Both the position numbers and the translations under genes were made by a program. Below the pieces are notes generated by a model. It was given only the letters and a program-made list of their open reading frames with translations, searched no databases and had not been told where the DNA came from. Source: Streptomyces tateyamensis (GTDB lineage: Bacteria > Actinomycetota > Actinomycetes > Streptomycetales > Streptomycetaceae). Taken from it: DNA of 37,983 nucleotides. This document shows positions 1 through 7,358 of the stretch, piece by piece (position 1 is the first letter of the stretch; each line of letters opens with the position of its first letter). The stretch is taken from NCBI RefSeq assembly GCF_003205575.1, contig NZ_PYBW01000030.1, forward strand, positions 1 to 37,983, given 5' to 3'.

Positions 1-32
1 TGAGGCCCCCGGCCTTCTGTGGTTCGGGCAAG

Positions 33-78
33 CAGCCGATCGGGCGGCTGGCGCTTCGGCCAGCCGCCCGATCGGCTG
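33..78 (-). terminator. Perfect 20-bp stem hairpin, probable terminator
   Basis: Bases 33-52 are exactly complementary to bases 59-78, giving a 20-bp GC-rich stem around a six-base GCTTCG loop. The hairpin begins nine bases beyond the stop of the leftward membrane-protein gene, where a factor-independent terminator would be expected. There is no T-run after the stem on the minus strand, which is common for actinobacterial terminators. The structure is seen directly; its role as terminator is inferred. Confidence 0.75.
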
Positions 79-86
79 ACGCTGCC

Positions 87-413
87 TCAACGAGCGTTGC
101 GGATGCGAGGCCACAGCAGCAGAAGCACGATCGCAATCACCGCTTGGACGCCGCTGAGCGGCAGGCTGATGGTGCGGTACTCGGGCAGGGTCCATGCCAC
201 GAGCGCGCTGATGGTGGCACCCGCTACCCACGCGACCCAGGTGGCACTCCGGTCGGCCCGGTAGGCGAGCGCCGTGGAGCTGACGAGCATCCCGATGGCC
301 GGCATTACCAGCCAGTGTGAGCCGGTGGCTGCGGCCAGCAGGACGAGTGCTGCGGCCCCGCCCGCGAACCCTGCGGCGGAGCGCACCGTCTCGGACTGGT
401 CGTGCTTCTGCAT
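87..413 (-). CDS. Small integral membrane protein
   Basis: This is a 108-residue hydrophobic protein of unknown function. Three or four membrane segments can be read: roughly residues 14-31 (GFAGGAAALVLLAAATG), 35-51, 58-75 and 86-101 (VQAVIAIVLLLLWP), ending in a short basic tail. It lies 48 bases after the wall hydrolase gene on the same strand and is followed by a strong hairpin, so it is probably the last gene of a two-gene unit. Small membrane proteins of this kind are frequent beside conjugation wall hydrolases. No family is recognised, and the call rests on length, hydrophobicity and position. Confidence 0.6.
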   Translation of the reverse strand: MQKHDQSETVRSAAGFAGGAAALVLLAAATGSHWLVMPAIGMLVSSTALAYRADRSATWVAWVAGATISALVAWTLPEYRTISLPLSGVQAVIAIVLLLLWPRIRNAR

Positions 414-461
414 TGGTCTTCGATCTCGGCTCTTCGGCGATCAGCTGGGGGGATAACTACG

Positions 462-1496
462 TCAGGACGGGACGATCCGGCGGAAGGCCACGGCTTCGTT
501 GTCCCAGTATCCGCCAGTGAAACTGGTGATCTGGATATTTTTGCCTGTCCGCGGCGCATCAAGGACGAGGTTCGAGCCCAGGTACATGCCGACGTGGCCG
601 GGGTTGGTGGGCGTGCCGTCGGAGCCGGCCAGGAAGATCAGGTCCCCAGGCTTCAGCTGGCTGGCGGAGTATATGGGCGTTCCGTCGTACACCTGCTCGT
701 ACGTGGTGCGGTGGATCGTGAGCCCGGCTGCTTCGTAGGCCCGCATCATCAGGCCGGAGCAGTCGTAGCTTGGATCTCCGGTGCCACCCCACTGGTAGGG
801 CATGCCCAGCTTGCTGATGCCGAACTGGATTGCCGTGACCACCTGCACTGGAGTCCCGGCTGGGAGTGAGAATCCAGCTGGGAGGGCGACGGGGTTGGTG
901 ATCGTCTGGCCGTCGCCGTCCCCGTTGGTACCGGCACAGTTCGCGGCGCCACCGCTTACGGTTCCGACCAGCCTTTTCGCCAGGTCCTCCCACTTCGCGT
1001 ATGCGTCCGGGTAGGCGCTTCCCTGAACGCGCTGGGCGGCCTGTGCAACAGAGAGAGCTTCCCAGCCGGGGACCTTCGCCAAGGCGGCGTAGAACGCTTT
1101 CGACGCGTAGACCGGATCGACGAGCTGGGCAGGCGAGCCCCAGCCCTGCGACGGGCGCTGCTGGAAGAGGCCGACGGAATCCAAGTCGCCGTCTGGCCTG
1201 TTGATCAAGCTGCTCTCCTGCATGGCGGTGGCGATGGCGATCACCGCCGCCTGCGGGGGCAACCCCAAGCCGCCGGAGACCTGGTAGATGATCGCGGCGT
1301 TGTTGATCTGCTCGCTGGTCAGCGACTGCCCGTCCGCAGTAATCGTTCCCGGTGCTACCGGTGTCACGCAGCCTGTTCCCCCCACGTTGAGAGCGGGGGT
1401 CACGGCGGAAGCGCCGCCGGCCGTCAGGGCGATGCAGATCACGAGGCCGAACGGGACAGCCACGCCAGCAGTGCAAGCCTGGACGAGTTTCTTCAT
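462..1496 (-). CDS. Secreted transglycosylase-like / NlpC-P60 wall hydrolase
   Basis: This 344-residue protein probably opens peptidoglycan locally for the conjugation channel. Residues 1-31 form a signal peptide or membrane anchor (MKK start, hydrophobic core, ASA end). Residues 60-178 resemble a lysozyme-like transglycosylase domain, with a candidate catalytic Glu94 in AMQESS and the GLFQQRPSQGWG segment. After a Gly/Asn/Asp-rich linker, residues 217-344 form an NlpC/P60 endopeptidase domain with Cys246 in YDCSG and His301 in NPGHVGMY. The same two-domain layout is known in conjugation hydrolases of Gram-positive elements such as Tn916. It is transcribed away from the transfer operon but carries an upstream copy of the motif found at that operon's promoter. 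The fold assignment is strong; the role in transfer is inferred from context. Confidence 0.9.
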   Translation of the reverse strand: MKKLVQACTAGVAVPFGLVICIALTAGGASAVTPALNVGGTGCVTPVAPGTITADGQSLTSEQINNAAIIYQVSGGLGLPPQAAVIAIATAMQESSLINRPDGDLDSVGLFQQRPSQGWGSPAQLVDPVYASKAFYAALAKVPGWEALSVAQAAQRVQGSAYPDAYAKWEDLAKRLVGTVSGGAANCAGTNGDGDGQTITNPVALPAGFSLPAGTPVQVVTAIQFGISKLGMPYQWGGTGDPSYDCSGLMMRAYEAAGLTIHRTTYEQVYDGTPIYSASQLKPGDLIFLAGSDGTPTNPGHVGMYLGSNLVLDAPRTGKNIQITSFTGGYWDNEAVAFRRIVPS

Positions 1497-1565
1497 GAGC
1501 CACCCCTACGAACCAGGCCCAAGAAGCAGCTGCTCGATGCGAGAAGCAGGCTGCCTGGCCCATCA

Positions 1566-1590
1566 GATTTACTACAGCTAATCCTTAGCT
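1566..1590 (-). promoter_or_regulatory. Operator-like TTAGC element before the wall hydrolase
   Basis: On the minus strand, positions 1581-1568 read TTAGCTGTAGTAAA, closely matching two sites at 4158-4171 and 4256-4269 (shared form TTAGC-N4-GTAAA). It overlaps an inverted repeat, AGCTAA-TCC-TTAGCT at 1576-1590. A possible promoter, TTGTTG then 17 bases then TGTAGT on the minus strand, would be overlapped by this element. The matches are direct observations. That it is a repressor site, perhaps for the XRE protein at 3627-4091, is inference. Confidence 0.5.
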
Positions 1591-1730
1591 GGCCAACAAT
1601 AGGCTCATGTCAATCAGATGGGTCAACTGGAATCACTGTGATTCCTGATACACGACAACTGAAGTGAAGGTCAGGCGAACCGCGACCGGTCAGCGGGTTG
1701 CCGAGGCTGGGCTGCTGCGGTGAACGCCGT

Positions 1731-2945
1731 TCAGTGGCGCACTGAGCTGGTTGAGAGGAGCGGGGTCTGCCCCTGGCGTTGTTCGAGGGCTGCCAAGGCA
1801 TTGCGAACCGCTGCGGACTTTCGGGCAGCGGCAACTTGTCGAAGCCACCGTGCCTCGTCCGCGAGTTCGGCAGCTCCGTGAGCAGGTAGGTCGGCGGGGC
1901 CGCACTGCGGGGTGGTGCCGCGTTCCCGTGCCCGCAACCCGAACCCGATCCAAACGGCCTGCGCCGCAGCCTCCAGGTCGCCTCCGCGCAGGCCGGCCGC
2001 TGACAGGCTCGACCTGATCTCTCGCCAGTCCTCGCAGCTGACGTACTGGCGAAGCAGCAGTGCCGCGTCTCTGATTTCGATCGTCCGTCGCAAGAGGCGG
2101 ATGCTGAGATACCGGACCCCCGTGAGGTCATCGAGCAGAGTCGGGGGTGCGCCGAGGACGACGCCGGGAACCGCCGTGGTCAGCTCGCGCCACAGGGGCC
2201 GCAGAGCGAGCAGGTTCCGGATCTTGCTCAGGTTGTGTCGTCCGGCTTCCACCGTCGGTACCGAAATGCCGAGCACCATCAGCAGGACCGCGAGGATCAG
2301 GGGCGCTCGTGTGACGAAGAGCGCGAGGTTGTTGCCGCCGGGGACTCGAAGCCCGACCATCCAGGCCACGAAGAGCGCGCACCGCCCCACCGCGAAGAGC
2401 GAGCCGGCCAGGGTGCCAGCCATCATCAGCCAGACGCCCACGTTCAGGCACCGGGAGGTGGCCTTGCCGACTGCGGCCCACAGCATGCGGCTCGCGGCGA
2501 TCATGGCGTACCCGAAGTAGACCTCGAAGGTCCCTACCGCGATGATCGCGGCCTTGTCGCCCTCGGCGGCCACGACGAACTCGCGGGCCTCCGGACACGG
2601 GGCGGCGATGAACAGCACAGCAAGCAGTCCGATCGCGGCAGCCGCGAACGGCCGGCGAAAGCGGAGCATGCCGCCTGCGGTCGCTGGCGGGCTCACGGCA
2701 GCCACCCAGTCCAGCAAGGCCGCACCGGAACAGATCCCGAGGCTGTAGAAGATCAAGCCCGACAAGTTGGCGATGCCGGCGAACCTGTCGGTGGCTGCGA
2801 TTGCGGGCGGCAGGTGGGTGGTCAGTGCCAGGCCGAGCCAGAGCAGCGCCCACCAGAGTGAGCGCTTGATCGGCGAGCGCCGAGCGCACGGCAGTCGCCA
2901 GATCACCACCAGCCAGAGGAGGGCAATGGCGACCTGCTCAACCAC
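1731..2945 (-). CDS. MAB_1171c-like multi-pass membrane protein
   Basis: A GTG start at 2945-2943 is chosen because it overlaps the stop of the metalloprotease gene (GTGGTTGA, 8-bp overlap), giving 404 residues. The N-terminal 240 residues contain about seven hydrophobic segments, for example VAIALLWLVVIWRL and SLWWALLWLGLALTTHL. The C-terminal part is soluble and helical, with conserved-looking LLRRTIEIRDAALLLRQYV. Length and architecture match the MAB_1171c family of putative transporters, which in streptomycetes often lies next to an ImmA/IrrE-like protease and an XRE regulator, as here. The substrate and even the transport role are unproven for the family. The longer reading frame starting at 3032 would overlap the protease gene heavily and is not used. 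Confidence 0.75.
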   Translation of the reverse strand: MVEQVAIALLWLVVIWRLPCARRSPIKRSLWWALLWLGLALTTHLPPAIAATDRFAGIANLSGLIFYSLGICSGAALLDWVAAVSPPATAGGMLRFRRPFAAAAIGLLAVLFIAAPCPEAREFVVAAEGDKAAIIAVGTFEVYFGYAMIAASRMLWAAVGKATSRCLNVGVWLMMAGTLAGSLFAVGRCALFVAWMVGLRVPGGNNLALFVTRAPLILAVLLMVLGISVPTVEAGRHNLSKIRNLLALRPLWRELTTAVPGVVLGAPPTLLDDLTGVRYLSIRLLRRTIEIRDAALLLRQYVSCEDWREIRSSLSAAGLRGGDLEAAAQAVWIGFGLRARERGTTPQCGPADLPAHGAAELADEARWLRQVAAARKSAAVRNALAALEQRQGQTPLLSTSSVRH

Positions 2946-3477
2946 AGCGTTCGTCCCGGAGAGGATGGCCGAGCGCCTCGCCCAGGCGGTCGATGAGCTT
3001 GAAGGGCCTGCCATCCACGCGGGCGTGCCCAAGACCGGCTCGCTCGATCAGGAGCGAAGCAACCATCTCGGCTTCGCGCTCCTCGATCTTTGAGTAGCTG
3101 TGCCGAGTCGCGAACATGTGCGCCAGGGCCGCTGGCTCCAGATCCGGGAGAGCCTGGCGCAGTGCCGTGGTGTCGAGGACTTCGTCGGGGTAGTGGTCGC
3201 AGAGCATGTGACCGACCTCGTGAAGCGCGATGGCATCGCGGTGGAGCGGTGAGGTGTCCTGCTCGACGTAGATCTGGTCCTCGTTGTCCAGCTTGGTCCA
3301 CCATCCGCTGGCGAAGCCGTCGCCCGCTGCCAGCCCAGGCACGAGGATGAGCTTGATACGTCGGCCGCGGTGTTCGCCGACCGACGCCAGAAACTGCGGC
3401 AGATCAAAGGGCTGGGGAACCGGAACCCCTCGCACCCGCTCGTAGCAGGACGCGCGCAACCGCCTCAACTCGCGCAT
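2938..3477 (-). CDS. ImmA/IrrE-like zinc metallo-endopeptidase
   Basis: The ATG at 3477 gives 179 residues; an upstream ATG at 3552 would add a Cys-rich stretch without family character. The active-site motif HEVGH lies at residues 86-90, where the two His bind zinc and Glu is catalytic, and a later acidic segment (KIEEREAEM) probably supplies the third ligand. ImmA/IrrE proteases cleave or inactivate XRE-type repressors to derepress mobile elements or stress genes. Here the gene sits between the XRE gene at 3627 and the membrane protein at 1731, so the XRE protein is the obvious candidate substrate. The protease call is clear from the motif; the substrate is inferred from position. Confidence 0.85.
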   Translation of the reverse strand: MRELRRLRASCYERVRGVPVPQPFDLPQFLASVGEHRGRRIKLILVPGLAAGDGFASGWWTKLDNEDQIYVEQDTSPLHRDAIALHEVGHMLCDHYPDEVLDTTALRQALPDLEPAALAHMFATRHSYSKIEEREAEMVASLLIERAGLGHARVDGRPFKLIDRLGEALGHPLRDERCG

Positions 3478-3626
3478 ACAAGCCCTCCTGATACACCCGG
3501 GGCTCCAGGTCGCTGCAATGGCACAGCACCCGGCATCTCGCCCGGCCGTCAATCAGCGTATGCGAACGATTGCGAAGGGTTGGCCGACGGTATCGAATTG
3601 TGACGGTTCTGTGGACGTGGTGGTTG

Positions 3627-4091
3627 TCACTCGCCGGGCGTCTCGGATTCATCGTCGCCGTCGGGGAGCCCCTCGACAGCTCGCGCCGCCTCGATCATCT
3701 GCGCGATGCCAGCCAGGCCACGCGCTGAGAGGCCGTCCGCGCGCAGGACCAGCTGCCGCACCCCCTCATCGCGCAGTGCTGAGAGGACCCTCAGCTGCTC
3801 GTTGGCCCGCTCGGCTGCCTCGTCCTCGTAGAAGTACATCGGCGAGACGCCGAAGAACTTGGCGATGGCAGTGAGCCTGCTGTGCGTCGGATCGGTGCGC
3901 TTGCCGGTCTTCAGTTGCCACAGGTAGGTGGCCGACAGCACCTGCTCGCCGGCATCGGCGTTGATCCGCTCTGCGACCTCGGCGTTGCTGTACGGGCCTC
4001 GGCCGGCAGGGTGGACGACCTTGAACAGGTGGTCGAGCCGGGCGGCGATCGTGCTCGGCTGCTCCTGTGTCGGCGTTCCTTCGTCGGTCAT
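3627..4091 (-). CDS. XRE-family helix-turn-helix repressor
   Basis: The ATG at 4091 (MTDEGTPTQEQ) gives 154 residues; the reading frame stays open to 4154 but that extension lacks conservation. Residues 15-82 form an XRE-like DNA-binding domain: LDHLFKVVHP, then SNAEVAERINA, then LSATYLWQLKTGKRTDP as recognition helix, then LTAIAKFFGV. The remainder is helical and ends in an acidic tail. The gene is divergent from the conjugation operon starting at 4406 and forms a regulatory set with the ImmA-like protease and the membrane protein. Two near-identical TTAGCCAG(T/A)GTAAA sites in the divergent promoter region are its likely operators. It is probably the repressor of transfer, with the protease as anti-repressor. 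Confidence 0.85.
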   Translation of the reverse strand: MTDEGTPTQEQPSTIAARLDHLFKVVHPAGRGPYSNAEVAERINADAGEQVLSATYLWQLKTGKRTDPTHSRLTAIAKFFGVSPMYFYEDEAAERANEQLRVLSALRDEGVRQLVLRADGLSARGLAGIAQMIEAARAVEGLPDGDDESETPGE

Positions 4092-4405
4092 GGTGCCGGT
4101 GGACCCCCTCTGTGGACGCATGTGACGACCCCTCATGGTCGCGCACAGTGACACTTATTAGCCAGTGTAAACGGAGAGTGTCGGCGTGAGGCTGATCACA
4201 GTGATTCTGGTTGACGAGGTGCATTCACTCCTGCCTATCTTTACTCATCACCTCGTTAGCCAGAGTAAATCGCAGCCGTTCAGTGCGCGTACCTCGAAGC
4301 AAGCGGGCGATCCCTCACCGTCCGCCCGTCCGCTACTGCGGAGGCGACTTCCCGCAGCCGAGCCGGCCCCGCCGAGCGACGGCGCGCCCGCACTAGGAGC
4401 CCGGA
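4092..4405. promoter_or_regulatory. Divergent regulatory region, XRE repressor / conjugation operon
   Basis: This gene-free stretch separates two divergent units. TTAGCCAGTGTAAA lies at 4158-4171 and TTAGCCAGAGTAAA at 4256-4269, in the same orientation. The first also falls in an inverted repeat ACACT-N8-AGTGT (4151-4168). The second is the right half of TTTACTC-N16-GAGTAAA (4240-4269). For the rightward operon a promoter TTGACG (4211-4216), spacer 19, TATCTT (4236-4241) is possible. For the leftward XRE gene, CCGACA, spacer 18, TAATAA on the minus strand would overlap the first site. The repeats are certain; promoter assignments are tentative. Confidence 0.6.
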
Positions 4406-4717
4406 TTGTCCACCTACCTGCACCTTGCCCAGTCGGCGCACACCTTGCTCGCTGATATCCAGAATCCCGCACCGGCTGACCCGACCAACGGCTCGAAGGG
4501 CGCGAACCTGCTGCTTTCGTACGCGAAGTGGGGGGCGCTGATCGCGTGCGCCGTGGCCGCCGTCGTCTCCGGTGGCCTCATGGGCGTCGGTCACCTCAGC
4601 AACCGGCCGGACAGCGCGGAGAAGGGCAAGCGGGCTCTGGTCTGGTCCCTGGGCGGCGTCATCGTCACTGCCTGCGCGATCCCGGTGGTCAACACCGTCT
4701 TCGGCGCAGCGGCATAG
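4406..4717 (+). CDS. Small two-helix membrane subunit of the transfer apparatus
   Basis: The start is an unusual TTG at 4406, supported by AGGAGC at 4395-4400 and by the protein beginning MSTYLHLAQSAH. The 103-residue product has two membrane segments, about residues 40-62 (WGALIACAVAAVVSGGLMGVG) and 80-100 (ALVWSLGGVIVTACAIPVV), joined by a short basic loop. This size and layout match the small pilin-like or TrbC/VirB2-position proteins that open actinobacterial conjugation operons. It is the first gene after the promoter region and is followed by the VirB8/TcpC-like gene 24 bases later. Whether it forms a pilus-like polymer or only a membrane subunit cannot be told from sequence. Confidence 0.7.
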   Translation: MSTYLHLAQSAHTLLADIQNPAPADPTNGSKGANLLLSYAKWGALIACAVAAVVSGGLMGVGHLSNRPDSAEKGKRALVWSLGGVIVTACAIPVVNTVFGAAA

Positions 4718-4741
4718 CAGAAACGATCCTGCGAGCACCCC

Positions 4742-5497
4742 ATGAGCAACCAGTTTCTCGACCGCCGCCCGCGTCGCAGGCTCCTCCCGCTCCTCCTTCT
4801 CGCGGTCGTCGGCCTCCTGGCCTTCGTCGCCGTCGGCGTGGCGATCGAGTCCGGCGGTGCGCCACGTGGGCCCAAGATCTACACGCCGCCAGCCGCCATC
4901 CCACCGCCCGGCTCGGTGACCGGAGTCGGTCCGAGCGGGTCGCCCGCACCTGGCAACACCGGCCCACTCCAACTCGTCCAGGGCGACAAGCTGATCAACG
5001 GCGTCTCCGTCGGATACCCCCACTCCATGATCGGCGCGGTCTCCGCCGCCGTCGAGTACTGGCGCCAGATCGGTTCCACGCTCGACCCCGACCGAGCCGC
5101 CACCGTCGGCCGACTGGTCGCCGATCCCTCGTGGTCCGATGCTCCACAGCAGTTGGCCGCCGGACCCACTAGCGCTCGCAAGGCCCTCGGCGTGACGACG
5201 GATGGCCCCGCCCCGGCAGGTGCAGCGGTGATCCTCGCGCCCGTCGAGTACCAGCTGCGCTCGGTCTCCGCCGACAACGTCCAGGTGCTGCTGCTGGCCA
5301 CCTACACCACCAGTTCGCCCGCCCAGGGGCCGCAGACGCGCATGGGCGTCTACCCGCTCGACCTGCACTGGGCGGCCTCTGGCGACTGGAAAATCCCGGC
5401 CCCGTCCGGCACCGACACCACCGACTACAGCAGCCTCGTCGCCGAGCCAGGGTCCGTCCAGGCATCGGCGAAGGGCTGGCAGGAGTTGAAGCGATGA
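4742..5497 (+). CDS. VirB8/TcpC-like membrane-anchored conjugation protein
   Basis: A 251-residue bitopic protein: basic N-terminus, one membrane helix at about residues 14-36 (LLPLLLLAVVGLLAFVAVGVAI), a Pro/Gly-rich spacer to about residue 75, and an extracytoplasmic domain. The conserved-looking part is GYPHSMIGAVSAAVEYW at about residues 97-113, followed by alternating strand-like segments (VEYQLRSV, VQVLLLATYTT, MGVYPLDLHW). One anchor plus a small mixed alpha/beta domain is the layout of VirB8 and TcpC, NTF2-like scaffolds of the secretion channel. The position between the small membrane subunit and the TrbL-like channel agrees. Sequence similarity to either family is not obvious by eye, so the call rests on topology and order. 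Confidence 0.65.
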   Translation: MSNQFLDRRPRRRLLPLLLLAVVGLLAFVAVGVAIESGGAPRGPKIYTPPAAIPPPGSVTGVGPSGSPAPGNTGPLQLVQGDKLINGVSVGYPHSMIGAVSAAVEYWRQIGSTLDPDRAATVGRLVADPSWSDAPQQLAAGPTSARKALGVTTDGPAPAGAAVILAPVEYQLRSVSADNVQVLLLATYTTSSPAQGPQTRMGVYPLDLHWAASGDWKIPAPSGTDTTDYSSLVAEPGSVQASAKGWQELKR

Positions 5498-5534
5498 CCC
5501 CGGCCCACACAAGCACCAGCAGCCGGGAGACGAC

Positions 5535-7358
5535 ATGCCTTGCGGTCTGAGCGACCCGGTCAGCTGCGCCCTCGGCCCCGTCCTCAACACAGTCGCTGGA
5601 GACGCAGCGAGCAGCCTTGCGTCCTCAGCGTGGAACTCCATCTGCAAGTCCTTCGCTGACGCGTGCACCGAAGTCCTCAAGGCGTTCGCGAACGCCTTCG
5701 TGAAGATCCCGCCCATCGACCTCTCGGGCCACGGCATCCGCAGCGTCTACGCGATATCCCTCGGCCTCGCGAGCCTCATCGCGGCGCTGCTCCTCATCGG
5801 TCAGGTGATCCGGACCGCCATCACGCATGACGGCTCCGCCCTGGCCACCGCCTTCGTTGGCGTCGGCAAGGCCGCCCTCGCGTTCATGCTCACCCTCACC
5901 GTCGCCTCCACAGCACTTCTCGCAAGCGACGAAGTCACCAAGTTCATCGTCGAGAGCACCTTCGACAGCCAGCAGGCGTTCAGCGACAAGATCTCCAAGC
6001 TGATCGCATGGAGCCCCGGCAACAGCGCATCGCTCCTACTGATCTTCGCGATCCTCGGCATCCTGCTCACCATCGTCCTGTGGTTCGAGATGTTGATGCG
6101 CAACGCCGCCATCGCCGTCCTGATCGCCACCTCGCCGATCTCAGCAGCCGGCCAAGTCTCGAAGTCCACGAAGTCCTGGTGGACCAAGCTGGTCAGCTCC
6201 ACCGTCCAGCTGATTATCCTCAAGCCCATCGTGGCCTTGGTGTTCGCGCTCGGCTTCGGCTTGGCAGGCGACTCGCAGGACCTGTCCAGCACGCTCTCCG
6301 GCATGCTCGTGCTGCTGCTCGCAGCTCTGGCCTGGCCGTCCATCGCCAGGTTCTTCACCTTCGCCAGCGTGCAGGTCGGCGGGGGTGCCGGTCTGGCCGG
6401 GCTGCTCGGCTTCGCCGGTGGTCGTCTCAGCGCGGGCGGTGGTCCGGCGTCCGGTCCCTCTCCGGATACGTTCGGCCAGGAGAGCGCCAGTCGCACGATG
6501 AGCAGCTTCGCCAGCAAGGGCGGAGCAGCTTCCGGCGGTGCGGGGGCGGCGGCTGGAGGTGCCGGCGGTGCGGGGGCGGCGGCCGGAGGCGCTGCTGCTG
6601 CTGCCGGTCCGATCGGCATGGCCGCTGCTGCCGGTGTGAAGCTCGCCCAGCAGGCCGTCAATTCGTTGGCGGGCGGCATGGAGAAGATGGCCGGACACGC
6701 GGGTGCGCAAGGCGCGAACCCGTACGCGGCGCAGCCGGCCGGGTACGTCAACCGCCACGCGGGCTCGCCGCTGCCAACCAGCGGATTCCTTCCGGACCAG
6801 CCCAAGCCGGACTGGTCCGGCCAGCAGGAGTCGCAGGCCGAACCGGTGGAGCCGGCCGGGCAACAGACGGACCACCAGCAGGCACTCCAGGACACCACCC
6901 CGGATCTGCCGGTCACCAGTGCTCCGCGCAGCGACCCGCCCACGATCGAGATGCCCCCGGTGTCCGCAGGCCCGCCCGCCGGTGCCGCAGCCGCCAGCGC
7001 CGCGCCCCCGGCAGGTCCCGCACCGCAGAGCGCGACCGTACCGGGCCCCCCGCTCAGGGCACCCCAGCCCGGCAGCCCCGGCATCGCGCCGACCGCGTCC
7101 GGCACGGCGGCACCCGCACCGGCCCAGGCTCCCAGGACCGGGCCGACCTCTGGTGCAGCCCCGCTGAACGCCACTCGGCCAGCACCCAGCGCGCGGCCCG
7201 CCGCGATCCAGGACCATGCGGCACCCGCACCCGCACCCGCACCGGCCCCGTCGGAGCGCCCCAGTGCGCCCCGACCCGAGGCTGCCCCCGTCGAGCGCCC
7301 CGCCGCGCCGTCTGCCGTCACCAACCCTGACCAGCCCGAAGGAGGCGACAAGTCATGA
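5535..7358 (+). CDS. TrbL/VirB6-like polytopic channel protein with Ala/Pro-rich tail
   Basis: This 607-residue protein has a short N-terminal amphipathic region, then about six membrane segments between residues 70 and 285: for example YAISLGLASLIAALLLIGQV, ALAFMLTLTVASTALLA, LLLIFAILGILLTIVLWFEM and IVALVFALGFGLAG. This layout, with FEMLMRNAAIAVLIATSPIS in the middle, is characteristic of TrbL/VirB6 inner-membrane channel proteins. Residues 290-607 form an unusually long low-complexity tail rich in Ala, Gly and Pro, including an alternating Ala-Pro run near residue 567. The tail is probably cytoplasmic or disordered. The stop overlaps the next start by ATGA, so the two proteins are translationally coupled. 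Confidence 0.85.
   Translation: MPCGLSDPVSCALGPVLNTVAGDAASSLASSAWNSICKSFADACTEVLKAFANAFVKIPPIDLSGHGIRSVYAISLGLASLIAALLLIGQVIRTAITHDGSALATAFVGVGKAALAFMLTLTVASTALLASDEVTKFIVESTFDSQQAFSDKISKLIAWSPGNSASLLLIFAILGILLTIVLWFEMLMRNAAIAVLIATSPISAAGQVSKSTKSWWTKLVSSTVQLIILKPIVALVFALGFGLAGDSQDLSSTLSGMLVLLLAALAWPSIARFFTFASVQVGGGAGLAGLLGFAGGRLSAGGGPASGPSPDTFGQESASRTMSSFASKGGAASGGAGAAAGGAGGAGAAAGGAAAAAGPIGMAAAAGVKLAQQAVNSLAGGMEKMAGHAGAQGANPYAAQPAGYVNRHAGSPLPTSGFLPDQPKPDWSGQQESQAEPVEPAGQQTDHQQALQDTTPDLPVTSAPRSDPPTIEMPPVSAGPPAGAAAASAAPPAGPAPQSATVPGPPLRAPQPGSPGIAPTASGTAAPAPAQAPRTGPTSGAAPLNATRPAPSARPAAIQDHAAPAPAPAPAPSERPSAPRPEAAPVERPAAPSAVTNPDQPEGGDKS

Noticed and set aside
4280..7351. Long minus-strand open frames (about 485 and 516 codons) opposite the conjugation genes
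   Set aside because: They are antisense to well-supported TrbL-, VirB8- and pilin-position genes, lack ribosome sites and have the low-complexity composition typical of GC-rich shadows.
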